7,754 nucleotides of DNA from Nitrospirota bacterium (GCA_003229345.1 QIDN01000303.1:1-7754); one strand, 5' to 3'. Counted from the first letter of the stretch, positions 1-6,788 are shown. Made by a program: numbers and translations. Notes: generated from the sequence alone by a model not told the origin.

Positions 1-300
1 CCCAGCATGAATGCGCTGGTGCTGAGTCCCATCTGCCCATTTACGCTGACCAACCGGCCCATTGTGATTCCCAACCAGTCCACCCTGCAGGTGCAACTCG
101 CCACTGATACGGAAGAGGAAGTGCAGGTGACTTTGGATGGACAAACCGGGTATCATATGTCCCGCGATGACGTGCTGGAGGTCAAACAGGGGCCGACGCC
201 GGTCAGCCTGATCCAGACCAAAGGCAAAAACTATTACCAGATACTCCGCCGGAAACTGCACTGGGGCCGACCGGCGGATGACCCCAAATCGGATTCATGA
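1..300 (+). CDS. nadK: NAD kinase, C-terminal part (5' end outside window)
   Basis: NAD kinase phosphorylates NAD to NADP with ATP in the cytoplasm. Only the last 99 codons are present. The frame is open from base 1, so the ATG at 7 is an internal Met, not a start. The visible part matches the C-terminal beta-rich NAD-binding domain of bacterial NadK: the PICPFTLTNRPIVIP stretch (family pattern PICPHTLSNRPIV), then a VTLDGQ segment, and an ending in KLHWG, a common NadK C-terminus. The catalytic GGDGT and NE-D motifs would lie upstream of the window and cannot be checked. The stop codon TGA is at 298-300. The amidase gene follows on the same strand 46 bp later. Family assignment is strong despite the truncation. 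Confidence 0.93.
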   Translation, partial: PSMNALVLSPICPFTLTNRPIVIPNQSTLQVQLATDTEEEVQVTLDGQTGYHMSRDDVLEVKQGPTPVSLIQTKGKNYYQILRRKLHWGRPADDPKSDS

Positions 301-346
301 ACGGGATGGCGGTCCTCATCGCCCCACCCTTCCTTCCCAATTTTCT

Positions 347-1252
347 ATGACAACGAACCAAACTATTGTGGCGTGCGGACAAACTGCAGACATCGGAACC
401 ACGGTAGTACTGTGGGACCAGGCCAAAGGCTACATCTGTCCCCACCCAAGAGGGCGGCGCCACTGTTCGCAACACGATCCGCAACTGAATGGCGCGCCCA
501 CACGCGAAGATTCCAAATACCGAATCAAGAACCCGGTCACGGCCTACGAAGAACTCAAACAATCCGTTCACCAGTTCGTTCTGCATTACGATGTCTGTTA
601 CAGCTCCTATCACTGTCACCAAATTTTGAAGGACAGTACCTTCAAGGGAAGTCATTTTTATCTGGATCTCGACGGCACGATTTATCAAACCTGTGACCTG
701 TACTGGAAAACCAATACCGCCCCGGCGGACGACCGTCAGGGCAACGAACGTGCCGTGCACGTCGAAATCGCCAACCTCTCCTGGCAGGCGCGAGCCGAAG
801 AATCAGACCTGTACCGTGCCCCGAAAGACCTCTACCGCAAAGTGAACGGACGCTGGCGGTTCGACCTGCCAGAAAAGTACCAGAAGAAGTTGCGGACGCC
901 GGACTTCAAAGCCTTCGCCTCACGTGCCTACGGCGAACGTGGTTACTTCAGCCGGCAAATCAACGGGCACATGGTGCGCATGTGGGATTTTACCGAGGAG
1001 CAATATCAAGCCCTCATCCGGTTATGCCTCGGGATCAACCAACTACTACCAAAAATATCCCTCAAGGTGCCCTTTGGTAAAGAAAAGCAGCGCACGCCTC
1101 TCGGCAAAATCAAAAATTTTTCCACATTCAGGGGAATCCTCGGGCATGCCCACGTCCAGGGCGGTACCGGCGATGGCATCAAAAAAAAGTACGATCCCGG
1201 TTCGGCGTTCAACTGGAGCCGTTTGCGCAGGGAGTTCGCGCGGAAATCCTGA
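347..1252 (+). CDS. N-acetylmuramoyl-L-alanine amidase (AmpD/PGRP-type zinc amidase)
   Basis: Predicted to cleave the bond between N-acetylmuramic acid and L-alanine in peptidoglycan or its fragments. From the ATG at 347 it has 301 residues. The zinc site is readable: His80 in VLHYD, His267 in GHAHV and Asp283 in KYDPGSAFNW, the same arrangement as AmpD (HYD, GHSDI, TDPG-FDW). Glu140 in AVHVEIAN is the expected catalytic acid, and GSHFYLDLDGTIYQ (residues 102-115) is the typical core strand. Two oddities are a leader of about 75 residues containing several cysteines, and roughly 125 residues between the catalytic Glu and the second zinc His, much longer than in AmpD. No signal peptide or membrane helix is visible, so it looks cytoplasmic or exported another way. 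The frame stays open to an ATG at 278, but that 23-residue extension overlaps nadK and looks non-coding. Neither start has a good Shine-Dalgarno. It may be co-transcribed with nadK. Confidence 0.88.
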   Translation: MTTNQTIVACGQTADIGTTVVLWDQAKGYICPHPRGRRHCSQHDPQLNGAPTREDSKYRIKNPVTAYEELKQSVHQFVLHYDVCYSSYHCHQILKDSTFKGSHFYLDLDGTIYQTCDLYWKTNTAPADDRQGNERAVHVEIANLSWQARAEESDLYRAPKDLYRKVNGRWRFDLPEKYQKKLRTPDFKAFASRAYGERGYFSRQINGHMVRMWDFTEEQYQALIRLCLGINQLLPKISLKVPFGKEKQRTPLGKIKNFSTFRGILGHAHVQGGTGDGIKKKYDPGSAFNWSRLRREFARKS

Positions 1253-1271
1253 TTATCCCATTTCCAAAGAG

Positions 1272-1416
1272 TGTAGTTGCCCCATTCATGGGGCGCCAGC
1301 GTGACGCTGGACCCAGTTTAGCCTGGACGGAATGGCAGGTTGCAATGTTATCTTCGCAAACCAATGCTTTTAAAATTACCTGCGAAGGTACTCCGCCGAT
1401 AAACGGAGCAACTACA
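1272..1416. repeat. REPIN/MITE-like inverted-repeat element
   Basis: The ends are inverted copies. TGTAGTTGC at 1272-1280 is the exact reverse complement of GCAACTACA at 1408-1416, and the similarity continues inward to about 18 matches over 24 bases. Each end also has its own small dyad: CCCCAT/ATGGGG at 1280-1285 and 1288-1293, and CTCCG/CGGAG at 1391-1395 and 1404-1408. Between them lie CCAGCGT-G-ACGCTGG (1296-1310) and a 10-bp stem with one G-T pair (1349-1358 with 1381-1390, 22-nt loop). Two REP-like palindromes in opposite orientation within about 145 bp fit a REPIN or a short MITE. No transposase and no clear target-site duplication are visible. A structured RNA is the alternative. It occupies most of the 245-bp gap between the amidase and the HAMP-like gene. 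Confidence 0.6.
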
Positions 1417-1485
1417 AAAAATGAGGAAAGGTGTTGACCCGATCACCGTTTTGACGGTAGTTTGGAACCACACTCAAATCGAAAT

Positions 1486-1490
1486 AGGAA
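1486..1490 (+). promoter_or_regulatory. Shine-Dalgarno site deciding the start at 1498
   Basis: AGGAA lies 7 nt before the ATG at 1498. The earlier in-frame ATG at 1462 has no comparable site, so 1498 is the better start for the HAMP-like protein. Confidence 0.7.
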
Positions 1491-1497
1491 TCTTGCA

Positions 1498-1959
1498 ATG
1501 AAGACTGGAATTTTTAGAGACGAGCTCCCGGGCGAGCGCAAAAGCATTATCAACCTGTTGATGACCGGATATCTGGTGGTTATTTCCATTCTCGGATACA
1601 TGGCATTTTACCTGTCCATTCAAATGGGACAGATCGACCGGGTCATCCATCAAATGCAACCGGCCTCTATGACAGTAGACGAAATCAATGTAATCAAAGA
1701 ACGATTGTCCATGACCACCAACCGGCTGAGCAATGAAGCCAAGTGGATTGCGATTCTGGGAGGTCTGTTTGCCGTTATCGGAGGGATTTATACTTATAAT
1801 CTGGTCATCCGCCCCTTGCGGAAACTGGTGACTTACGCGGAAACCGGCGAAGGCGAGCTACCGGAAATTAAAGTCAACAACGAGATCAAACAATTGATGA
1901 CCGCCATCACCGGCCACGCAAACCCGCCGCCGGATAATCAAAGCGCTGGCAACTCCTGA
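1498..1959 (+). CDS. Small two-helix membrane protein with HAMP-like C-terminal segment
   Basis: A 153-residue protein of unknown role. It has a short charged N-terminus, a membrane helix at about 17-42, an extracytoplasmic loop of about 40 residues (43-82), and a second helix at about 83-103. The second helix runs into RPLRKL and a HAMP-like stretch at about 104-138, with a conserved-looking Pro after the membrane, a GEGELPE connector and an NEIKQL second helix. HAMP domains normally pass a signal from a periplasmic sensor to a kinase, cyclase or chemotaxis output. Here the chain ends about 15 residues after the HAMP-like part in a Pro/Asn-rich tail, so there is no output domain. It could be an orphan signalling fragment, a partner of another receptor, or a truncated remnant. 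The stop is 20 bp from the convergent minus-strand gene. Membrane topology is clear, the HAMP call moderate, the function unknown. Confidence 0.82.
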   Translation: MKTGIFRDELPGERKSIINLLMTGYLVVISILGYMAFYLSIQMGQIDRVIHQMQPASMTVDEINVIKERLSMTTNRLSNEAKWIAILGGLFAVIGGIYTYNLVIRPLRKLVTYAETGEGELPEIKVNNEIKQLMTAITGHANPPPDNQSAGNS

Positions 1960-1964
1960 AAACC

Positions 1965-1991
1965 CCGTTCAAGAACGGATTAAAATCCGTT
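1965..1991. terminator. Overlapping hairpins between convergent stop codons
   Basis: Two mutually exclusive stems share the same middle arm. CCGTTC (1965-1970) pairs with GAACGG (1973-1978), and AACGGAT (1974-1980) pairs with ATCCGTT (1985-1991) around a TAAA loop. The stop of the HAMP-like gene is at 1957-1959 and the minus-strand stop at 1980-1982, so the structure sits where a bidirectional terminator is expected. There is no strong U-run on either side, so intrinsic termination is only a reasonable guess. Confidence 0.4.
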
Positions 1992-2768
1992 GAAGTCGCG
2001 GGTCATGCCTTCCAGTTTTCCCATCACGGTGAACAGCTCGGAATCGGGAATGCCGATGTCCTCCAGCAGGCGGACAAAATAATAATAATTCATCCCCTTT
2101 TTTAGTTTGCCTAAAGCGCGGTGGACGGAGGGTGTGTCGTGGCTGAGGGATATCATTTCCCGGCACAAACTTCCGGGACTGACATTCGCGATGCGCGATT
2201 GCGCCAATCGGGCGACACCGTGCAGAGACCCTTTGACGTGGCGGCGCTGGCGGTAGTCTTCCAATTCCTGATTCAGATAGCGGACGCATCGGTCGCGCAG
2301 GATCAGTGACTTCTGCCAGGGTGTGGCCTGTTCCCAATGCACGCGCAGAAGAGCCGGGTTCTGTTTCCGGCGGTATTGCGCCAACTCCTGCTGCTGCTGA
2401 TCGTATTTCTTTTTCTGCGCCTTTTTAATTTGTTTCCGGGCTTCCGCTTTTTGACGCAACATGCTTTGCCGAAATTCTTTGCTCGTTGCCCACTGCTGTT
2501 TCCAGCGCCGGTACTGCTCTCGGTACAACTCGGCGAGGCTGATTTCCTTCAACTCAACGTACTGATTCCAGGCACGGATCCAATGCAGGTGCGACGCTTC
2601 ATCAACCATCTGCTTGTAACGGTAAGAGTCTTTTTCCTGCAATTTCAGCAAGACCGGCTGTTGCCATTGGTAAATCCCAAAACCGGCCACGGCCACGACT
2701 AAAAGAACGGCCAACGCCAGCGGCACCACCTTTCCGAGTCTCTGTAATAAAATGAGCCAGCGTTCCAT
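1980..2768 (-). CDS. Unknown single-pass membrane protein with basic, helical soluble region
   Basis: I do not recognise the family. From the preferred start (MERWLILLQ, ATG at 2768) the protein has 262 residues. One membrane helix lies at about 14-33 (VVPLALAVLL onward), followed by a soluble part of about 225 residues. Residues about 78-137 are strongly helical and very rich in Lys, Arg and Gln, including AEARKQIKKAQKKKYDQQQQ, which suggests a coiled coil or an RNA/nucleoprotein-binding surface. The C-terminal part (about 138-262) looks globular and mixed. The frame is open to an ATG at 2831, but a start there would put 21 extra polar residues before the helix. Ribosome-site evidence is weak for both: AGGA is only 2 nt from the 2768 ATG and GGGAG is about 12 nt away. 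It lies 152 bp downstream of purH on the same strand, with no obvious terminator between, so read-through from purH is possible. It converges on the HAMP-like gene. Confidence 0.82.
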   Translation of the reverse strand: MERWLILLQRLGKVVPLALAVLLVVAVAGFGIYQWQQPVLLKLQEKDSYRYKQMVDEASHLHWIRAWNQYVELKEISLAELYREQYRRWKQQWATSKEFRQSMLRQKAEARKQIKKAQKKKYDQQQQELAQYRRKQNPALLRVHWEQATPWQKSLILRDRCVRYLNQELEDYRQRRHVKGSLHGVARLAQSRIANVSPGSLCREMISLSHDTPSVHRALGKLKKGMNYYYFVRLLEDIGIPDSELFTVMGKLEGMTRDFNGF

Positions 2769-2920
2769 AATCCTTATGGGCTCCCTGATTTCTGATTGAA
2801 GTTGCATCCAGTGTACCATTGCCACACTCAAAATCCATGCGTGGCCGGGTATCGGTTCCCTACTTCTTGTCGGATGATTATGTGGAAAAGTTGACTGGGG
2901 GAATAGAACAGGCTGGGGAC

Positions 2921-4477
2921 TTAATGCTTAAAGTGGCGGATGCCGGTGAACACCATGGCAATTTTGTGCTCGTCCGCCGCCTGAATGACTTCTTCGTAGC
3001 GGATGGAACCGCCGGGTTGGATGATGGCGCGGATGCCGCACTCGGCAGCGGCGTCGATGGAATCGCGAAACGGAAAAAACGCATCGGAGGCCATCACGCA
3101 TCCCTTCACTTCCTTGTTGGCTTTCTCAATGGCGAGCCGCGCCGAATCGACCCGGCTCATCTGCCCGGCGCCGATGCCCACTGTCTCTGTACCGCGCGCA
3201 TACACGATGGCATTGGACTTGACGTGTTTGGCCACCTTCCAGGCAAATTTGAGTTCTGCCAGCGTCGCATCATCTACCTGAACTTTGCTGACGATTTTCA
3301 ATTTATCCTGATCAAGGGTCAATTCATCGGCATCCTGTAATAGAAGACCACCACCGATGCGTTTGATATCCATCCGGCTCCGCTCCGTCTTATTGTCAAT
3401 GACGGGCATCTGCATGACGCGCACGTTCTTCTTTTTGGCGAACAATTCCAGCGCGGCCTTCTCATAGCCGGGGGCGATAATCACCTCGACAAAATTCTTC
3501 ACGATTTCTTCAGCAGTGGTCAGGATGACCGTCTGGTTAAATCCCAACACACCGCCGAACGCCGAAACGGGATCGGTCTCCCGCGCCTGGATGAATACGG
3601 CTGTTTGGTCTTTGCCGCTGGCGGTGCCGCAGGGATTGGTGTGTTTGATGATGACTGCGGTGGATTCTTCAAATTCGAGCGCGCACTCCCACGCCGCATT
3701 CATGTCGATGTAATTATTGAAAGAGAGTTCTTTGCCCTGCAACTGTTCGGCCTGCACGGCATCTGTTTTCAGTGGCTGCGCTTCTTTGTATAGGGCTGCC
3801 GCCTGGTGCGGGTTCTCCCCATAACGCAAATCCTGCACCTTGTGCAACCGCGTTTGATAACTGGGCGGGAATTTTGAAGCCTCCCCGATCTGGCCGGACA
3901 GGTATCCGGCAATCATCGAATCGTAGCGGGCGGTCATGGCGAACGCATCGCGGCTGAGACGCTGGCGGGTTTTAAGAGTCACCGCCCCGTCGTGGGCATC
4001 CATTTCCGTGAGGACCAATTCATAGTCCACCGGATTCACCACAATGGCGACGTCGTTGTAATTTTTGGAAGCCGATCGCACCATGGCCGGTCCGCCAATG
4101 TCAATATTTTCGATGGCATCTTCCAGGGTACATCCTTCTTTGGCGATGGTGGCCTCGAAGGGATACAGATTGATCACCACCATGTCGATGGGTTGGATCG
4201 CGTGTTGCTTCATGGCATCCATGTGGGCCGGCAGGTCGCGCCGCCCGAGAATGCCACCGTGCACTTTGGGATGGAGAGTTTTGATGCGCCCGTCCATCAT
4301 TTCGGGAAATCCGGTATAGTCGGAGATGAGCGTTACCGGCACGCCGTTTTTTTTCATCAGCTCCGCCGTACCACCTGTGGACAGAATCTCCACGCCTCGC
4401 TGATGGAGCTGTTTGGCGAATTCTGCGATATTGGTTTTGTCGGACACGCTGACGAGTGCCCGTTTGATTGGACTCAT
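2921..4477 (-). CDS. purH: Bifunctional AICAR transformylase / IMP cyclohydrolase
   Basis: Catalyses the last two steps of de novo purine synthesis in the cytoplasm: formyl transfer from 10-formyl-THF to AICAR, then ring closure of FAICAR to IMP. At 518 residues it is full length for PurH. The N-terminal cyclohydrolase domain (about 1-195) starts [15 protein letters not shown] and carries ILSTGGTAE, the [17 protein letters not shown] loop (61-77) and [16 protein letters not shown] (124-139). The transformylase domain (about 200-518) has LRYGENPHQ, catalytic Lys278-His279 in [19 protein letters not shown] (464-475), QPGGS and the family-typical ending GIRHFKH. All expected motifs are intact. 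The ATG at 4477 is fixed by the conserved N-terminus but has only a weak Shine-Dalgarno. It lies 9 bp after the stop of a 60-aa ORF, so translational coupling is plausible. No purine riboswitch is evident upstream. Confidence 0.98.
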   Translation of the reverse strand: MSPIKRALVSVSDKTNIAEFAKQLHQRGVEILSTGGTAELMKKNGVPVTLISDYTGFPEMMDGRIKTLHPKVHGGILGRRDLPAHMDAMKQHAIQPIDMVVINLYPFEATIAKEGCTLEDAIENIDIGGPAMVRSASKNYNDVAIVVNPVDYELVLTEMDAHDGAVTLKTRQRLSRDAFAMTARYDSMIAGYLSGQIGEASKFPPSYQTRLHKVQDLRYGENPHQAAALYKEAQPLKTDAVQAEQLQGKELSFNNYIDMNAAWECALEFEESTAVIIKHTNPCGTASGKDQTAVFIQARETDPVSAFGGVLGFNQTVILTTAEEIVKNFVEVIIAPGYEKAALELFAKKKNVRVMQMPVIDNKTERSRMDIKRIGGGLLLQDADELTLDQDKLKIVSKVQVDDATLAELKFAWKVAKHVKSNAIVYARGTETVGIGAGQMSRVDSARLAIEKANKEVKGCVMASDAFFPFRDSIDAAAECGIRAIIQPGGSIRYEEVIQAADEHKIAMVFTGIRHFKH

Positions 4478-4486
4478 GGAATGATC

Positions 4487-4669
4487 TTAGATCCGATAGT
4501 CTTTCTTTTTGGGTGGGGTTTTGCTGATCAGAAAACTCGGAGTAATCAGTTGAATCAATCGCAACATCCAGACGGGAAAAGACCCATAGCTTTCCATAAT
4601 ACCGGGTTCTCCGCCCTCAGCCTCCGGGGTCTTGTTGGGAACTTTTCTGGTTTCAGGGCTCTCAGCCAT
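4487..4669 (-). CDS. Small unknown protein upstream of purH (60 aa)
   Basis: Not recognised. It is treated as real for three reasons: the ATG at 4669 has a good ribosome site (GAGGT, 4-nt spacer), a plausible promoter lies about 50-85 bp upstream, and the stop is only 9 bp before purH on the same strand. Residues 1-27 are hydrophilic and Pro/Glu/Lys-rich and look disordered. Residues about 31-49 (FPVWMLRLIQLITPSFLIS) form one hydrophobic stretch that may lie on or in the membrane. The C-terminus is short and basic (TPPKKKDYRI). It could be a small membrane-associated protein, or an upstream ORF whose translation helps purH initiate. There is no evidence for a purine-related activity beyond position. 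Confidence 0.65.
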   Translation of the reverse strand: MAESPETRKVPNKTPEAEGGEPGIMESYGSFPVWMLRLIQLITPSFLISKTPPKKKDYRI

Positions 4670-4673
4670 GCTT

Positions 4674-4678
4674 ACCTC
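4674..4678 (-). promoter_or_regulatory. Shine-Dalgarno site of the 60-aa ORF
   Basis: On the minus strand GAGGT lies 4 nt before the ATG at 4669. This is the main local support that the small ORF is translated from this start and not from the internal Met25. Confidence 0.6.
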
Positions 4679-4725
4679 ATACCGATTAAATTGCTTAAAA
4701 AGATATCGCGTTTGGGCGGAGTGAG

Positions 4726-4754
4726 ACTATATCACCCTTTTGAAATGATATGAA
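4726..4754 (-). promoter_or_regulatory. Candidate sigma70-type promoter for small ORF-purH
   Basis: Reading the minus strand, TTCATA (4754-4749, 4 of 6 to TTGACA) is followed after exactly 17 nt by TATAGT (4731-4726, 5 of 6 to TATAAT). Transcription would start near 4719, leaving a leader of about 50 nt before the ATG at 4669. It sits directly after the terminator of the DUF6178-like gene, consistent with an independent purH transcript. Confidence 0.5.
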
Positions 4755-4780
4755 AATAAAATTTCCCGGCACACCGGGAA
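4750..4780 (-). terminator. Intrinsic terminator of the DUF6178-like gene
   Basis: On the minus strand TTCCCGG (4780-4774) pairs with CCGGGAA (4769-4763) around a 4-nt loop, followed by the U-rich run ATTTTATTTT. It begins about 38 nt after the TAA of the 4818-6617 gene. On the plus strand there is no T-run after the stem, so it acts in one direction only. Confidence 0.85.
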
Positions 4781-4817
4781 TCAAATCAGCAGCTCACCGG
4801 AACTCCGAAAACCCCTT

Positions 4818-6617
4818 CTATTTCAAAAGTAACCCCCGGGTAAACTGCCACTCGATTTTCTGGGAAGGGTCCAGCCGACCGAACTGGGTTTGAAGAGTGT
4901 GAACGCAGGTCTGCAGCAAGTGATCGAGCCGCTCTTTGTCCTCGGGGGTCCAGGCGAGGGACGTTTCAAGCAGGCGTTCCCGGAATGCCTGCAAAATATC
5001 GTCATTGACGACTTTCGACTCGTCCTGGTAAATCCCTACGTGAAAAATCGCCTGCAAAAACGAACGGGCTCCCTCAGGCAACAGGGGCTGGCATTCAATC
5101 TCCTTAAACAGAGTGAACCGCGCCAATGCGGTGAGCGTCAGCGCTACGATATCCAAGTCCTCCTTGCTGGCCGGGGAGCGGGCCTCTGCCAGGAATTGTT
5201 GGATCTTTTCCAACGATAAATCCAGGCTTTGCCGGGCGAGCCGGACATAGAACCGGGCCAGGATCAAAAAGTTTTCGAGGACTTGGATGTCGTGCAAAGA
5301 CTCCAGGTTTCTCCATTGAATGTTGGTTTCGGCTTCCTCCGTCTCTTCTGTCATCATAACCCCGATTTTTGGAAACCGTGTCATGGAACCCGCCAGATGA
5401 TCCATATAGCCCGGTGACAGCAAATATTCCAACAGAAGGCCGTTTTCCTTGATCAGCTTTTCACCTTCCCACTTGAGACGCATGATTCCCGCATAACCCA
5501 CCTGAAACAGCGACTGCATCCAAGTCTGACTCAACAGCAACTCCCCTTTTGCGATATCGCCGCCGGCACCCAGTTCCAGCCCGATATTGATATAGCCCAG
5601 CACCTTGCGCATGGTCTCGTGGTGGGAATCTACGTTGCCGAATTCCTGCTGGTCGGCCACCATCACCTTGTTGGCGAGATACATCAACTCCCCGCAGATG
5701 GCGTTCACCCGTTCATGAGTCTTCATCATGGCCAGACACTGCCCGAAAAAAGTAGAGGAGTCCGTATCTGTCAGAGGATGAACCGGAGCTACCGCATAAG
5801 GCGCATCCGGGTCGACAAATACCTCATGCGAAGGCGCTTCGAGCTTCAGGGAATCCACATCCAGCAAGCTGTACACCTCAATCGCTTCATCATAAGAAAG
5901 GATCCCTTTTTCCTCAACGCGGGAATGCCACCAGCGATAGGCAGTTTCTATTGTAGGTGTGACGGGATACCAGATCACCGCTTCCATCAGCGCATAAAAT
6001 ACTTTCTGATCCTCGATATAAAGCAGCTTGAACAGGTTTTTCAATAGAGGGGCGGCATCTGCCACTTTAAGAAAAATGTCCAACACCCCATCAAGGGTGA
6101 AATGCTCCAAACCCTCAACACCTTCATACTGGTCGGTCATTTCATCCTGCTTGAAGACCTTGATAAGGGATTGCAGAACCATCACCTTTTGGTCGAAGTC
6201 CTCCGTCAAAAACCAGTGAAGCAGTTGCTGGTCATTGGCTTTCTCCACCCACAGCAACCAATCCATGGCTTTTTGCGGCAGAAACTTGTCGCCCCGCCAC
6301 CATTCCATATCAAACAGATACTGCAACTGTTTTTCAGAAATAATCGCCAGCACCGGAAGAGCGTCCTCCTCGCCCACTTCCTTAACCATAAAGTAGATGT
6401 CTTCTTCGGGAAGCAGACGCGCCACCGGCACCGCCTGGTTGGACAATATCAACAAATCCATCTGATCTTTTCCCCGTAGCGATTGAACGCACCGCACCTG
6501 CTCCGGTATCGGCATCCGGGACAGCACTTCCTCGACCTTTTCAGGGTTGGATTTGATCCACTCCAGCGGAAACGGAAACTTTTCCAAAGGCGAATTAATA
6601 TCTTTTTTTCTGGTCAT
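4818..6617 (-). CDS. DUF6178-like protein of unknown function
   Basis: A 599-residue soluble protein with no signal peptide and no membrane helix. The layout resembles proteins annotated DUF6178; I make that call from memory of the family's look, not from a search. Residues about 25-110 (EEVLSRMPIPEQV, then ARLLPEEDIYFMVKEVGEEDALPVL, then QLQYLFDMEWW) form short helical units like the cytosolic N domain of MgtE magnesium transporters. The rest is mostly alpha-helical, with notable segments PDAPYAVAPVHPLTD (269-283) and an Asp/His-rich patch near 321-333. No catalytic motif stands out. The ATG at 6617 has a good ribosome site (AGGA, 5-nt spacer). The gene ends at its own terminator and is divergent from the PAS/GAF gene, so it is probably monocistronic. 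The CDS is certain, the family name moderate, the role unknown. Confidence 0.9.
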   Translation of the reverse strand: MTRKKDINSPLEKFPFPLEWIKSNPEKVEEVLSRMPIPEQVRCVQSLRGKDQMDLLILSNQAVPVARLLPEEDIYFMVKEVGEEDALPVLAIISEKQLQYLFDMEWWRGDKFLPQKAMDWLLWVEKANDQQLLHWFLTEDFDQKVMVLQSLIKVFKQDEMTDQYEGVEGLEHFTLDGVLDIFLKVADAAPLLKNLFKLLYIEDQKVFYALMEAVIWYPVTPTIETAYRWWHSRVEEKGILSYDEAIEVYSLLDVDSLKLEAPSHEVFVDPDAPYAVAPVHPLTDTDSSTFFGQCLAMMKTHERVNAICGELMYLANKVMVADQQEFGNVDSHHETMRKVLGYINIGLELGAGGDIAKGELLLSQTWMQSLFQVGYAGIMRLKWEGEKLIKENGLLLEYLLSPGYMDHLAGSMTRFPKIGVMMTEETEEAETNIQWRNLESLHDIQVLENFLILARFYVRLARQSLDLSLEKIQQFLAEARSPASKEDLDIVALTLTALARFTLFKEIECQPLLPEGARSFLQAIFHVGIYQDESKVVNDDILQAFRERLLETSLAWTPEDKERLDHLLQTCVHTLQTQFGRLDPSQKIEWQFTRGLLLK

Positions 6618-6622
6618 CCTGA

Positions 6623-6626
6623 TCCT
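6623..6626 (-). promoter_or_regulatory. Shine-Dalgarno site of the DUF6178-like gene
   Basis: On the minus strand AGGA lies 5 nt before the ATG at 6617, which supports this start. Confidence 0.6.
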
Positions 6627-6753
6627 GTCTCATCCCTATGGGGCAATAAAATCGGGGTAAAAATAGAAAGTCACTTCTTTTTAGGTGCTATAAAAAACCC
6701 CCCTATAACGTAATACTTTGTTTTTTAGGCATTTACCCCATTCGACTTATATT

Positions 6754-6784
6754 TTGATTTGAGTATACTTTAAAATACTATAGT
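6754..6784 (+). promoter_or_regulatory. Candidate promoter of the PAS/GAF gene
   Basis: TTGATT (6754-6759, -35-like) lies upstream of two overlapping -10 candidates inside a palindrome: TACTAT (6776-6781, 16-nt spacer) and TATAGT (6779-6784, 19-nt spacer). Neither combination is ideal. The AT-rich setting and distance to the ATG at 6849 are suitable. Minus-strand promoters for the divergent gene must lie in the same 231-bp region, but I could not pick a convincing one. Confidence 0.3.
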
Positions 6785-6788
6785 ATTT
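6773..6788. promoter_or_regulatory. Perfect 16-bp palindrome, possible operator
   Basis: AAATACTATAGTATTT is fully self-complementary with no spacer. A related shorter palindrome, AGTATACT, lies at 6762-6769. The longer one overlaps the candidate -10 of the PAS/GAF gene, the position of a typical repressor site for a dimeric regulator. Chance occurrence is less unlikely in AT-rich DNA. Confidence 0.4.

Noticed and set aside
278..346. N-terminal extension of the amidase from an ATG at 278
   Set aside because: It overlaps the nadK end, has no clear Shine-Dalgarno, and the extra 23 residues look like out-of-frame nadK sequence.
203..760. 185-codon minus-strand open frame
   Set aside because: It is antisense to nadK and the amidase, both supported by conserved motifs, and resembles no known protein.
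1296..1310. CCAGCGT-G-ACGCTGG hairpin as an intrinsic terminator of the amidase
   Set aside because: The stem is strong but no T-run follows on either strand, and it is better explained as part of the inverted-repeat element.
1434..1463. TTGACC as a -35 box for the HAMP-like gene
   Set aside because: No acceptable -10 hexamer occurs 16-18 nt downstream.
1421..1501. 26-codon ORF whose TGA overlaps the ATG of the HAMP-like gene
   Set aside because: The ATGA overlap is attractive for coupling, but the ORF has no well-placed ribosome site and a composition without features, so I do not call it a gene.
2337..2702. Plus-strand frame rich in Leu and Phe, looking like a membrane protein
   Set aside because: It is the antisense of Lys/Gln-rich codons in the minus-strand gene, which automatically gives Leu/Phe runs.
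3992..4753. 253-codon plus-strand open frame
   Set aside because: It lies almost entirely antisense to intact purH, is His/Gly/Phe-rich as expected for a reverse-strand shadow, and crosses the small ORF and promoter region.
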